A DNA stretch of 64,000 nucleotides, from the NCBI RefSeq assembly GCF_003206155.1, contig NZ_PZJV01000006.1, forward strand, positions 184,924 to 248,923, read 5' to 3'. The translations under genes and the position numbers were made by a program. Below are positions 1 to 8,121 of the stretch, piece by piece; within the stretch, counting starts at the first letter, position 1; each line of letters begins with the position of its first letter. Origin of the DNA: Salinicola halophilus (GTDB taxonomy: Bacteria > Pseudomonadota > Gammaproteobacteria > Pseudomonadales > Halomonadaceae). The notes beneath the pieces are model-generated. The model ran no database searches. It saw only the letters and a program-made list of their open reading frames with translations, and was not told where the DNA came from.

Positions 1-517
1 CCGCCGTCAGGGCGCTGCCGTCGTCGAGAGTGAGGCGGTAGCCATCGGCTTCGGGTGTCAGCTGCTCGACGCTCGCCGGGCAGCGCCAGTCGATCGGCAG
101 CGCCTCCAGCCGGCGATGGAGCACCTGGCCCATCCAGGCGTTGGGGACGACGTAGCCCAGCGCCTCGACGCCGAGTTCCTCGGCGTGCAGCCGCGACGCC
201 CCGAGGCGGCCGCGCTCGCTGACGTGGATGTGGCGGATCGGCGAGGCCTCGCTCGCCATGCAGGCCTCATCGTTGACCCACAGGCCGAGGCGCTCGAAGT
301 GTCGCCGCGACCCGTAAGCGATGGCGCTGGCGCGGGCGTCGAAGCTCGGCTGATAGACACGCTCGCTGACCGCGGGCAGCGCGCGCGGCTCGATGATCGC
401 GACGCGCAGCCCCTGCTCGGCGGCAAGCTCGCCCAGGGCGCAGGCAAGGCTCGCACCGACCAGGCCGCCGCCGATGATGGCGACGTCGACCCGGTCGGCG
501 GGGCGGGAATCATCCAT
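1..517 (-). CDS. ubiH: 2-octaprenyl-6-methoxyphenyl hydroxylase UbiH (partial, N-terminal part)
   Basis: This is the first 172 codons of an FAD-dependent aromatic hydroxylase of ubiquinone biosynthesis; the gene runs off the left edge. The protein opens with a dinucleotide-binding loop (VAIIGGGLVGASLACAL, about residues 12-28), followed by an acidic residue at the end of beta-2 (IIEPRALP) and the SFDARASAIAYGS segment typical of the UbiH/UbiF/VisC family. The ATG at 517 is chosen because AGGAGG lies 8 bases upstream. It follows pepP on the same strand with a 71-bp gap, and the order ygfB-pepP-ubiH is the one found in E. coli, where it belongs to one operon. UbiH rather than a paralogue is inferred mostly from this position. 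Confidence 0.9.
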   Translation of the reverse strand, partial: MDDSRPADRVDVAIIGGGLVGASLACALGELAAEQGLRVAIIEPRALPAVSERVYQPSFDARASAIAYGSRRHFERLGLWVNDEACMASEASPIRHIHVSERGRLGASRLHAEELGVEALGYVVPNAWMGQVLHRRLEALPIDWRCPASVEQLTPEADGYRLTLDDGSALTA

Positions 518-588
518 GGACTTGCCTCCTGTTGATGGGCGCGATGGGCGCGGTCTCCGCTGACCACGACGGCGGCGAGCGCCATCGC

Positions 589-1956
589 TCAGACGTCGTC
601 GCCACGCATCAGGGCTTCGATCTCGTCGGCGCGCTTGGGCACGTCACCGGTCAACACCTCGAAACCCTCGGCGGTGACCACCACGTCGTCCTCGATGCGG
701 ATGCCGATACCGCGATACGCCGCGGGGATGTCGTCGGCATCCGGCACGTAGAGGCCGGGCTCGACGGTGACCACCATACCCGGCTCGAGCGCCCGGGGCT
801 CGCCGTCGACGCGGTAGCTGCCGACATCGTGAACGTCGAGGCCCAGCCAGTGCGACGTCGAGTGCAGATAGAAGCGCCGATACGCCTGGGAGTCGATATT
901 GGCGTCGAGCTCGCCCTCGAGCAGGCCAAGTTCGATCAGCCCGGCGGTGAGATCGCGCACCACGCCCTGGTGAATCGCGTCCAGCGTCACCCCCGGCGCC
1001 ACCGCGGCAACGGCGCGCTCCTCGGCGGCGAGCACGACGTCGTAGAGCGCGCGCTGGGCCGCGGTGAAGCGCCCGTTGACCGGGAACGTACGGGTGATGT
1101 CGCCGGCATAGAGCGCGTACTCGGCGCCGGCGTCGATCAGCACCAGGGTGTCGTCGGCGAGCTCGGCGGCGTTCTCCACGTAGTGAAGCACACAGGCGTT
1201 GGCGCCGCCGCCGACGATGGTGCCGTAGGCGGGCGCGCGGGCGCCGTGCCAGACGAATTCGTGCTCGATCTCCGCCTGCAGCTGGTACTCGAAGCGCCCG
1301 GGGCGGCTCATGCGCATGGCCCGACGGTGCGCCGCGGCGCTGATCCGGCAGGCGTGACGCATCAGCGCAAGCTCCCCCTCGCTCTTGGTCAGGCGCAGCT
1401 CGTGAAGCACGGCGCTGACGTCACCGAAGTGCTCGGGGGCGATCGCCCCGCGGCGCGCCCTGGCGCTCAGGCTCTGGCGCACGTTCTCGGCGAGCGCCAT
1501 GGCCGAGGCATCGGCCAGCGGCAGGTAGAGCGAGCGGCGGCCGTCCAGCAGATCGTTCAGCCGCGAACGCTCGGCGTTGTCGAAGGCTTCGTCGACGCCG
1601 TAGTCGCGCACCGCGCCCTCGGGGCCGATACGAATGCCGGTCCAGGCCTCCTTGAGCGGGTCCTTCTCCTGACAGAACAGTACGGCCTCGCCCGCTTCCC
1701 GACCGGGTAGCAGCACCAGCAGCGCGTCCGGCTCGGGAAAGCCGCAGAGATAGTGGAAGTCGCTATCCTGGCGAAAGGCGTACTCGCTGTCCCGGTTGCG
1801 CGTCTTGAGGCCGGCGCCGGGCACGATCACTGCAGCATTCTCGGGCAGTTCGGCCATCAGCCGCTCGCGGCGGGCGGCGTACTCGTCGAGCGCGATCGGC
1901 GCCGGGCGCGCATCAAGGGTATCGAGCGCGGTACGCTCGGGATGTTCGGCTGGCAT
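589..1956 (-). CDS. pepP: Xaa-Pro aminopeptidase PepP
   Basis: A 455-residue cytoplasmic metallopeptidase that removes N-terminal residues preceding proline. The N-terminal creatinase-like domain (about 20-170) carries YAFRQDSDFHYLCGFPEP. The C-terminal pita-bread domain shows all five dimetal ligands: the two Asp in LIDAGAEYALYAGDITRTF, His in SHWLGLDVHDVG, Glu in TVEPGLYVP and Glu in GIRIEDDVVV. The length matches E. coli PepP (441). AGGAGA precedes the ATG. It sits between ygfB and ubiH on the same strand, most likely one operon. Confidence 0.96.
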   Translation of the reverse strand: MPAEHPERTALDTLDARPAPIALDEYAARRERLMAELPENAAVIVPGAGLKTRNRDSEYAFRQDSDFHYLCGFPEPDALLVLLPGREAGEAVLFCQEKDPLKEAWTGIRIGPEGAVRDYGVDEAFDNAERSRLNDLLDGRRSLYLPLADASAMALAENVRQSLSARARRGAIAPEHFGDVSAVLHELRLTKSEGELALMRHACRISAAAHRRAMRMSRPGRFEYQLQAEIEHEFVWHGARAPAYGTIVGGGANACVLHYVENAAELADDTLVLIDAGAEYALYAGDITRTFPVNGRFTAAQRALYDVVLAAEERAVAAVAPGVTLDAIHQGVVRDLTAGLIELGLLEGELDANIDSQAYRRFYLHSTSHWLGLDVHDVGSYRVDGEPRALEPGMVVTVEPGLYVPDADDIPAAYRGIGIRIEDDVVVTAEGFEVLTGDVPKRADEIEALMRGDDV

Positions 1957-2012
1957 CGGGTATCTCCTGGCAATCGGGTCAGGGGCGTCGGGCGCCCCGT
2001 CGGCGGTGCGAC

Positions 2013-2624
2013 TCAGTGGGTCGTCGGCGGCGTTTCACCGTTGGCCGCACCGGCGCTCTCTTCGTCGACCTGCTCGACCTGCGGATCACCGGGGTGCTGC
2101 TCGGTGTAGAGCAGCATCGCCGCCATGCGCGCGTGTTCGGTGAGTGCGAAGAGATCGTTCTCGTTCTCCGGGTCGTCGGCGATGTCGACCTCGATGGTCT
2201 TCAACGGACCGAGATCCTCGAGCGCTTCGCGAAGCGGCGCCGACCAGTTATCAAACGTCTCGCCGTCGGTCTCGTTGACCACCTCGGTGAAGCCCTGAAC
2301 CCAGTCGCGCAGCCCCTGGGCGCGCTCGGCGAGCGAGAAGAGCTCGTCCGGCAGCAGCGGCTCGTAGTTGAGCTCGGCGGCGCCGAGTGCGTCCAGCGTC
2401 TGGCGGCGCCAGCCGAGCAGAACGTCGGCATCGTCGCGGTTGTCGGGCTGATCGACGTTGAGCGCCAGACTCACCTCTTCCAGCCAGCGCTCGGCGGTGA
2501 GATCGGCAAGCGCGAGTTCGGCGCAGAGCCGGCCGTCGAAGAAGGCGGGCGATTGCAGACTGCCGTGGGCGAGAAAGACGTTGGCGACGGTGGCGAAATC
2601 GAGCTGTTCGTTGATGATCGACAT
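2013..2624 (-). CDS. ygfB: YgfB/UPF0149 family protein
   Basis: A 203-residue protein of the UPF0149 family. The start MSIINEQLDFATVANVFLAHGSLQSPAFFDG is the conserved N-terminus of the family, so the ATG at 2624 is preferred to an upstream in-frame ATG that would add 31 low-complexity residues; its Shine-Dalgarno is weak. The protein is acidic and mainly helical, with the family segments WRRQTLDALGA and RAQGLRDWVQGF. It is first in the run ygfB-pepP-ubiH and divergent from zapA. Members are usually of unclear biochemical role; no catalytic residues are visible. Confidence 0.92.
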   Translation of the reverse strand: MSIINEQLDFATVANVFLAHGSLQSPAFFDGRLCAELALADLTAERWLEEVSLALNVDQPDNRDDADVLLGWRRQTLDALGAAELNYEPLLPDELFSLAERAQGLRDWVQGFTEVVNETDGETFDNWSAPLREALEDLGPLKTIEVDIADDPENENDLFALTEHARMAAMLLYTEQHPGDPQVEQVDEESAGAANGETPPTTH

Positions 2625-2859
2625 GAACAATATCCGTGGGGAGAGCCGCGCGACAGCGGTCGACGACGCCTGAGCGCAGGCGTCGCCGGGGCGATTCGGC
2701 GCCGCGTTGACCGCCATGGGGCGGCTCTCTATAGTGGCTGACCAACCGGCCGCGACCGATCAGTCGAGTGTGAGCGCCCGATCGAGTACGACGCGAATAC
2801 CCGCCATTTTAGCGCATCGGAATCTCACGCCCACCCCGACGCCCATCCCGGAGCGAACC

Positions 2860-3168
2860 ATGAGCGACACGTCTCGCCCCACTACCGAAGTGACCCTGCT
2901 CGGCAAACCCTACGTGATCGCCTGTCCGCCGGAAGAGCAGGAGCAGCTGAAGCGCTCGGCGCGCTATCTCGACCGCGCCATGCACGGCATTCACTCCCGC
3001 GGCAAGGTGCTCGGCGCCGAAAAGATCGCGATCATGGCCGCGCTCAACATCACCCATGAGCTGCTCGGCGCACTCGATGCCAATCGCGCCGGCGAGCAGA
3101 GCCTCAACGATCTCGGCGAGCGCCTGGAGCGGGCGCTTGCCGACATCAAGACGCCGGACGCTTCCTAG
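2860..3168 (+). CDS. zapA: Cell division protein ZapA
   Basis: A 102-residue Z-ring associated protein that bundles FtsZ protofilaments. The N-terminal globular part (TTEVTLLGKPYVIACPPEEQEQLKRSARYLDRAM, residues 6-40) matches the ZapA head, including the conserved LGK.Y and the residues after it. The C-terminal half, with AEKIAIMAALNITHELL, is the dimerising coiled coil. The ATG at 2860 with GGAGCG just upstream gives the usual family length. It is divergent from ygfB and lies directly upstream of the 6S RNA gene, as in E. coli and Pseudomonas. Confidence 0.94.
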   Translation: MSDTSRPTTEVTLLGKPYVIACPPEEQEQLKRSARYLDRAMHGIHSRGKVLGAEKIAIMAALNITHELLGALDANRAGEQSLNDLGERLERALADIKTPDAS

Positions 3169-3212
3169 GCGTCGCTGACGCGCGTCGGCCTCCGTCGCGA
3201 ATCGATTGCGGA

Positions 3213-3241
3213 TTGGGCATCCGGGCCGGCTCTGCTAGGAT
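3213..3241 (+). promoter_or_regulatory. Promoter of 6S RNA
   Basis: TTGGGC (3213-3218) and TAGGAT (3236-3241) with a 17-bp spacer, positioned so that transcription would start near 3248, exactly where the terminal stem of 6S RNA begins. Confidence 0.65.
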
Positions 3242-3247
3242 GGTGTC

Positions 3248-3429
3248 GTTCCCTGGGGTGTTCGCCAGTCGTTACAAGTCCCTCGAGCCTATGCGCAGTA
3301 CCCAGGGGGCCAAATGCTAGACAGGCCCGTGTGCATGTCCGCGCGTCGGAAAGCCTGAAGGCCTGTCTGCGGCCACCCACCTTGAACCAGTAGGTTCAGG
3401 GCCAGAATGACAGCGGCACTCTGGGGAAC
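3248..3429 (+). ncRNA. ssrS: 6S RNA
   Basis: About 182 nucleotides between zapA and the 5-formyl-THF cyclo-ligase gene, the standard position of ssrS. The ends pair as the closing stem (GTTCCCTGGGGTG at 3248-3260 with CACTCTGGGGAAC at 3417-3429). TGTTCGCC follows the 5' stem, and the highly conserved CACCTTGAACC...GGTTCAGGG hairpin lies near the 3' end at about 3378-3402. In known 6S RNAs the central bubble imitates an open promoter and sequesters sigma-70 RNA polymerase in stationary phase. Exact ends are inferred from pairing. Confidence 0.93.
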
Positions 3430-4102
3430 TCTCTTGTCTTCATCGTCATTCGAGACCGCCTCGACCGCCGCCTCTCCCGCTAGCGGATGCGACGCACTCT
3501 CCAGTCTCGAACACGACCGGCGCTCCCTGCGCCGTGAGCTGCGCCGGCGCCGGCGCCGACTCTCCTCTCGCGAGCGACGACTCGCCTCTCAAGCGCTCTG
3601 CCGTCGTCTCAAGCGACTTCCCGAACTCCAGCGCGGCCAACGCGTGGCGCTCTATCTGCCCAATGACGGCGAGATCGACCCTCGTCCGCTCATGGCGTGG
3701 CTACGCGCTCGCGGCGCGCGCGTCTATCTGCCGGTACTGAGACCGCTGGTCGAGAATCGCCTCTGGTTCGTGCGCTACGACGCGACGACCCGCATGACGA
3801 CGAATCGCTTCGGCATTCACGAGCCGGATACCCGCTTCGGCGCCGCGCGCGCCAATCGGCTGCCTGCCTGGGCGCTGGATACGGTACTGCTGCCGCTGGT
3901 CGGCTTCGACGACGCCGGCAACCGAATGGGCATGGGCGGCGGCTTCTACGACCGCACCTTCGCCTTTGCGCGTCATCGTCGGCCGGCTCCGGTGCTGATC
4001 GGCCTGGCGCACGACTGCCAGCGCGTCGATACCCTGCCGGTGGCGCGTTGGGACGTCCCGCTCGACGCTATCGCCAGCGACGCCCGCCTGGTCAGACCCT
4101 GA
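3407..4102 (+). CDS. ygfA: 5-formyltetrahydrofolate cyclo-ligase
   Basis: Converts 5-formyl-THF to 5,10-methenyl-THF with ATP. The Arg-rich N-terminal helix (RRELRRRRRRLSSRERR) and the conserved NDGEIDPRPLMAWL, LLPLVGFDDAGNRMGMGGGFYDRTF (substrate and nucleotide loop, about residues 163-187) and the C-terminal WDVPLDAI are all present. The ATG at 3407 would lie inside the 3' strand of the 6S RNA stem; a TTG at 3434 is an equally possible start and would place the coding sequence outside the RNA. Co-transcription with 6S RNA is known in E. coli and is likely here. Length with the ATG is 231 residues, slightly long for the family. Confidence 0.92.
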   Translation: MTAALWGTLLSSSSFETASTAASPASGCDALSSLEHDRRSLRRELRRRRRRLSSRERRLASQALCRRLKRLPELQRGQRVALYLPNDGEIDPRPLMAWLRARGARVYLPVLRPLVENRLWFVRYDATTRMTTNRFGIHEPDTRFGAARANRLPAWALDTVLLPLVGFDDAGNRMGMGGGFYDRTFAFARHRRPAPVLIGLAHDCQRVDTLPVARWDVPLDAIASDARLVRP

Positions 4103-4148
4103 GCCGAAGCGCTGGACGATTTGGCGTTGCCAGAAGCCTAAAACGACG

Positions 4149-4180
4149 AAGGCCGGCCGCGTCATGGCGCGGCCGGCCTT
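4149..4180. terminator. Hairpin terminator after cyclo-ligase gene
   Basis: A GC-rich inverted repeat with stem AAGGCCGGCCGCG and a five-base loop. It lies 46 bases after the ygfA stop and between convergent genes, so it could stop both; the T-tract is weak. Confidence 0.6.
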
Positions 4181-4218
4181 CCTGTATCTGTGCTTGCCGA
4201 ATCGTCGTCTGAAACGCG

Positions 4219-4314
4219 TCAGGCGCCGAGCAGCGTCTGCGCATACCCCGTGGCGACGACGCCTATGCCGAAAATCAGTACCAGTGCCATCACCAGATCG
4301 GGTTTGCGTTTCAT
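4219..4314 (-). CDS. 31-residue single-pass membrane protein
   Basis: A small ORF, ATG at 4314 and TGA at 4219-4221, encoding a protein that begins MKRKPDLVMAL and continues as one hydrophobic helix (LVLIFGIGVVATGYA) ending QTLLGA. The Lys-Arg-rich start before the helix predicts the N-terminus stays in the cytoplasm. TGGAG lies 7 bases before the ATG. A near-consensus sigma-70 promoter (TTGTCA, 17 bp, TATAGT) sits 52-80 bases upstream, which argues that it is expressed on its own. I do not recognise a named family and assign no function. Confidence 0.7.
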   Translation of the reverse strand: MKRKPDLVMALVLIFGIGVVATGYAQTLLGA

Positions 4315-4365
4315 CTCGACTCCACGGCGTTTGCTTGGCCGCTACCCCCCGCAGCGACGGGCACG

Positions 4366-4394
4366 ACTATAGGGTGAGGTGAAAACCTTGACAA
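4366..4394 (-). promoter_or_regulatory. Sigma-70 promoter of the 31-residue ORF
   Basis: Reading the minus strand, TTGTCA (4394-4389), a 17-bp spacer and TATAGT (4371-4366). Transcription would start near 4359 and give a leader of about 45 bases before the ATG at 4314. Confidence 0.7.
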
Positions 4395-4535
4395 GCGAGA
4401 AGTTCACATCTTGCCCAGCTTTTTTCGTAACCAAACGATAACGCAGTTTACGCAAAAAGGGGGAATCGAAATGGACTCCCCGCACCAGGAAATTCAGCCG
4501 TCGAGAGAAGGCCGCCCCGTACGCCGAAATCCTCC

Positions 4536-4564
4536 GGACTCGGGACTCGGGACTCGGGACTCGG
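4536..4564. repeat. Four copies of a 7-bp tandem repeat
   Basis: About four uninterrupted copies of GGGACTC just after the ilvA stop. No coding frame uses it. Confidence 0.85.
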
Positions 4565-4583
4565 CGATGAGGCGGTGACGGGC

Positions 4584-6101
4584 TCACGCCATGAACAGGC
4601 GATAGGCGACGTTGTCGGTCTCTTTCCAGTAGCGGTAGCCGATGCGATCGAAATGCTCTTCGGCGTGGGCACGATCGCCGTTGGGCATCTGTAGCCCGAC
4701 GAGTACGCGGCCGTAGGCGGCGCCGTGGTTGCGGTAGTGGAACAGCGAGATGTTCCAGTCCGCCGGCAGGTGGGTGAGAAAGTTCATCAGCGCGCCGGGG
4801 CGCTCAGGGAACTCGAAGCGATAGACCTCCTCCTGGAACTCCTCTCGCGGTCGACCGCCGCCGAGGTGGCGGATGTGCAGCTTGGCCAGCTCGTTGTCGG
4901 TGAGATCCTCGACCGGATAATCCGCCTCGCGCAGCCGACGGATCACCTCGGCGCGATCCTCGCCGCCGGGTTTGACCTGGACGCCGACGTAGATGTGCGC
5001 GTGACCGGGATCGGCGTAGCGGTAGCTGAACTCGGTGACCATGCGTCGGCCGAGCGCATGGCAGAACTGCTTGAAGCTACCCGGCCGCTCCGGAATCTGC
5101 ACCGAGAGGATCGCCTCGCGCTGTTCGCCGAGTTCGGTGCGCTCGGCGATGTGCTGGAGACGGTCGAAGTTGATGTTGGCGCCGGTATTGATGCACAGCA
5201 GCGTCTGATCCTTCGCCCCGGTCTGCTGGACGTACTTCTTGAGCCCGGCCAGCGACAGCGCGCCGGAGGTCTCGGAGACAGCGCGGGTATCATCGAAGGT
5301 GTCCTTCACCGCGGCGCACATCTCGTCGGTGTTGACGGTGATTACGCCGTCGACGTTGTCGCGCAGGATCGTGAACGGCGCCTCGCCGATCTGCGCCACC
5401 GCCACCCCTTCGGCAAAGACCCCGACCTGATCGAGGGTGACCCGCTCGCCGGCCGCCAGCGCCGCCTTGAGACAGGCCGAATCCTCCGCCTCGACGCCGT
5501 AGACCTTCACCTCCGGACGCAGATACTTCACATAGGCGGCGATACCCGCCAGGAGACCGCCGCCGCCCACCGGCACGAATACGGCATCCAGCGGCCCGGA
5601 CTGCTGGCGCAGGAATTCCATCGCCACCGTGCCCTGGCCGGCGATGACGTCGAAGTCGTCGTAGGGCGGAATGTAGGTGTAGCCGTGCTCACTGATGAGC
5701 TCGCGGGCGTGGGCGAGCGCCTCGCTGAAGGCGTCACCCTTGAGCACGACCTTGGCGCCCCAGCCGCGCACCGCGGCCACCTTGATCTCCGGGGTCACCC
5801 GCGGCATCACGATGACCGCCTTCACCCCCAGCTGACGCGCCGCCATGGCGAGCCCCTGGGCATGGTTACCCGCCGAGGCCGCGATCACGCCCTTGGCCTT
5901 CTGCTCGGCGTCGAGCTGCGCCATCTTGTTGTAGGCGCCGCGAATCTTGAACGAGAACACCGGCTGGAGATCCTCGCGCTTGATCAGAATGCGATTGTCG
6001 AAACGCCTCGAGAGGGAAGGTGCCGGTGAAATGGGCGTCTCGCGGGCCGCCTCGTAGACGCGGGCCTGGAGGATCTTCTTGACGAGGTCTTCGAGCTGCA
6101 T
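4584..6101 (-). CDS. ilvA: Threonine dehydratase, biosynthetic
   Basis: Deaminates threonine to 2-oxobutanoate, the first committed step of isoleucine synthesis. It has 505 residues, matching the long, allosteric form. The N-terminal PLP domain (about 1-320) has the Schiff-base lysine in SFKIRGAYNKM, the ASAGNHAQG loop that holds the substrate carboxylate, and the glycine-rich VPVGGGGLLAGIA phosphate loop. Two ACT-like regulatory domains follow (ILSVQIPERPGSFKQF and YRFEFPERPGALMNF), the site of isoleucine/valine control. The ATG at 6101 starts MQLEDLVKKILQARVYE; the longer frame adds 41 atypical residues. It is divergent from rpiA. Confidence 0.96.
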   Translation of the reverse strand: MQLEDLVKKILQARVYEAARETPISPAPSLSRRFDNRILIKREDLQPVFSFKIRGAYNKMAQLDAEQKAKGVIAASAGNHAQGLAMAARQLGVKAVIVMPRVTPEIKVAAVRGWGAKVVLKGDAFSEALAHARELISEHGYTYIPPYDDFDVIAGQGTVAMEFLRQQSGPLDAVFVPVGGGGLLAGIAAYVKYLRPEVKVYGVEAEDSACLKAALAAGERVTLDQVGVFAEGVAVAQIGEAPFTILRDNVDGVITVNTDEMCAAVKDTFDDTRAVSETSGALSLAGLKKYVQQTGAKDQTLLCINTGANINFDRLQHIAERTELGEQREAILSVQIPERPGSFKQFCHALGRRMVTEFSYRYADPGHAHIYVGVQVKPGGEDRAEVIRRLREADYPVEDLTDNELAKLHIRHLGGGRPREEFQEEVYRFEFPERPGALMNFLTHLPADWNISLFHYRNHGAAYGRVLVGLQMPNGDRAHAEEHFDRIGYRYWKETDNVAYRLFMA

Positions 6102-6273
6102 TCGGATGTCCTGACGAAAAACGGGCCGGAGTCGGGGTCTCAGGGATGACGACTGGGACTTGAGAGGACCGGTATTGTTAGCAGACCCTCGCCCCGAGCG
6201 TCCAGCGCCATCGGCAGCGCGCATCGCTTGCCTTATACTGGCCGCCTCCCTCCCCTAGCCCGCCAGAGCCGAC

Positions 6274-6945
6274 ATGACCCAGGACGATCTCAAACGCGCC
6301 GTTGCCGCCGCCGCCCTCGAAGACATCGACAGCCTGCTGACCGCGGACGCCGTGATCGGCGTCGGTACCGGCTCGACGGCGAATCAGTTCATCGATCTGC
6401 TCGCCGCGCGTCGACATGACTTCCGCGGCGCCGTGGCGAGCTCGGAAGCCACCGCCGAGCGCCTGAAGTCCCACGGCATCGACGTGCTCGAGCTCAATCA
6501 CGTGGGCACGGTGCCGGTCTACGTCGACGGCGCCGACGAGATCGACGAGCAGCTGCGCATGATCAAGGGCGGCGGTGCGGCGCTGACCCGCGAGAAGATC
6601 GTCGCCGCCTGCGCCGAGCGCGTCATCTGCATCGCCGATGCCAGCAAGTACGTCAAGACCCTCGGCGGCTTCCCGCTGCCGGTCGAGGTGATCCCCATGG
6701 CACGCTCGTTCGTGGCCCGCGAGATGGTCAAGCTCGGCATCACGCCGGTCTATCGCGAGGGCGTGCTCACCGACAACGGCAACCGGATTCTCGACGGCTT
6801 CGACAAGCTCTTCGACGCGCCGGAGACGATGGAGGCCCAGCTCGACGCCATCGTCGGCGTGGTCACCAACGGGCTGTTCGCCAAGCGACCGGCGGACGTG
6901 CTGCTGCTCGGTGAGCGCCACGGCGTGAAGCGGCTCACCCGCTAG
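6274..6945 (+). CDS. rpiA: Ribose-5-phosphate isomerase A
   Basis: Interconverts ribose 5-phosphate and ribulose 5-phosphate in the pentose phosphate pathway. At 223 residues it fits RpiA (219 in E. coli). The phosphate loop [15 protein letters not shown] (about 30-44), the catalytic DGADEID (about 87-93) and [14 protein letters not shown] (about 98-111, with the substrate-binding Lys) are all intact. It is divergent from ilvA with a 172-bp gap. Confidence 0.97.
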   Translation: MTQDDLKRAVAAAALEDIDSLLTADAVIGVGTGSTANQFIDLLAARRHDFRGAVASSEATAERLKSHGIDVLELNHVGTVPVYVDGADEIDEQLRMIKGGGAALTREKIVAACAERVICIADASKYVKTLGGFPLPVEVIPMARSFVAREMVKLGITPVYREGVLTDNGNRILDGFDKLFDAPETMEAQLDAIVGVVTNGLFAKRPADVLLLGERHGVKRLTR

Positions 6946-7044
6946 GTTCGCCGTTCGCGGTCAACTTCTCTTTTGCGGCGCCGATAGAGTCTGGCAAAGC
7001 CGGCGTCCCGTCGGCGCCTCGGTCGACCTCGAAGGAGTAGCCGC

Positions 7045-7485
7045 ATGTCCGCTTCCCGCCCCACCACCGTCGCGGAGATCATGACCCGCGACGTCGTCAC
7101 ACTGCGTCGGGAACAGACGCTGCACGACGGCAACGAGCTGATGCGCGAGCATCGCGTGCGCCACCTGCCGGTCGTCGACGACGACGGCCGCCTGGTCGGA
7201 CTGCTCGATCAGAAGGTGGTACTGCGTGAAGCGATGCGCATCGCCGGCGAATTCGGCACGCAATCGCTCAATCACCATCTCGAACGGGTCGCACTGTCGA
7301 GCCTGATCAGCGGCGACTGCCCTCGTGTCGAAGCGGACTCGCCGCTGGCCGATGCCGGTCGCTGTCTGCTGACGCAGCGCCTGGGCGCGCTTCCCGTCGT
7401 GGAAGGCGAGCGCCTAGTCGGCATCGTGTCGTCGGTGGACTTCGTGCGGCTGGCCGTGGAGGGGCTTGCCGCGCCGCAGAACTGA
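7045..7485 (+). CDS. CBS-domain pair protein
   Basis: A 146-residue stand-alone Bateman module. The first CBS motif spans about residues 7-60 (VAEIMTRDVVTLRREQTLHDG, HLPVVDDDGRLVGLL) and the second about 88-140 (GDCPRVEADSPLADAG, ALPVVEGERLVGIVSSVDFV). Such pairs usually bind adenosine nucleotides and regulate a partner. GAAGGAG lies upstream of the ATG. It stands alone between rpiA and the GFA gene; its target is not indicated by context. Confidence 0.9.
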   Translation: MSASRPTTVAEIMTRDVVTLRREQTLHDGNELMREHRVRHLPVVDDDGRLVGLLDQKVVLREAMRIAGEFGTQSLNHHLERVALSSLISGDCPRVEADSPLADAGRCLLTQRLGALPVVEGERLVGIVSSVDFVRLAVEGLAAPQN

Positions 7486-7564
7486 AGCGGCGAGCGACGA
7501 GGCGTGAGCCGACGTGAAAGGAGAGCTACGCTGTGAGGCGGAACTTCACGTCAAGGAGATCGAC

Positions 7565-7987
7565 ATGAGCCAGACCTACGCGCTGAGCTGCGACTGCGGC
7601 AAGGTCACCCTGACCGCCCGCGGCGAACCCGAACTCTCGCTCTACTGCCACTGTCCGAGCTGTCGCGACCTCTACTCGGTGGACATCGCCTCGCTGACCG
7701 CCTGGTCGGACGACAACATCGAGCTGCCGGACGAATCCCAACTCTTCGTGCACAAGATGGCGGACCGGGAGATGACCCGTTACGGCTGCGCCGAATGCGG
7801 CATGACGCTCTTCGGCCGCCACAAGCCGGGTATGCCGGTGGTCCCGCACGGCGTCTTCCGCAAGGCCAACGGCGGCCACCTGCCCGAGGCGCTCGCGCCG
7901 ACGATGCACCTCTTCTACGGCGACCGAGTGATCGACGTCGACGATTCGCTGCAGAAGTCCCAGGGCGGCGAGCTGGTCGGCCTCTGA
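7565..7987 (+). CDS. GFA/CENP-V family zinc-binding protein
   Basis: A 140-residue protein with the cysteine arrangement of the GFA fold: CDCG near the N-terminus, CHCPSC at about 28-33 and CAEC at about 75-78, which would hold two zinc ions. The ATG at 7565 is chosen because AAGGAG precedes it by 6 bases; the longer frame adds 17 residues without support. The family name comes from glutathione-dependent formaldehyde-activating enzyme, but most members have no proven activity, so only the fold is claimed. Confidence 0.88.
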   Translation: MSQTYALSCDCGKVTLTARGEPELSLYCHCPSCRDLYSVDIASLTAWSDDNIELPDESQLFVHKMADREMTRYGCAECGMTLFGRHKPGMPVVPHGVFRKANGGHLPEALAPTMHLFYGDRVIDVDDSLQKSQGGELVGL

Positions 7988-8052
7988 TCGCCCGACGACG
8001 ACTCGCTTCCGGCTCCTCTCGCTTTCCGCCGCTCTCACTTTCGGCCCCTCTC

Positions 8053-8077
8053 GCGCCCGCGTTCGATTCGCGGGCGC
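8053..8077. terminator. Hairpin between convergent GFA and ldhA genes
   Basis: Perfect 9-bp stem GCGCCCGCG with a 7-base loop in the 134-bp gap between two convergent genes. Downstream T content is low on both sides. Confidence 0.45.
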
Positions 8078-8121
8078 CTTGCGTTCGAGACGCGGGTCAA
8101 AGGCTCGGCGGTTTCAGAGGA

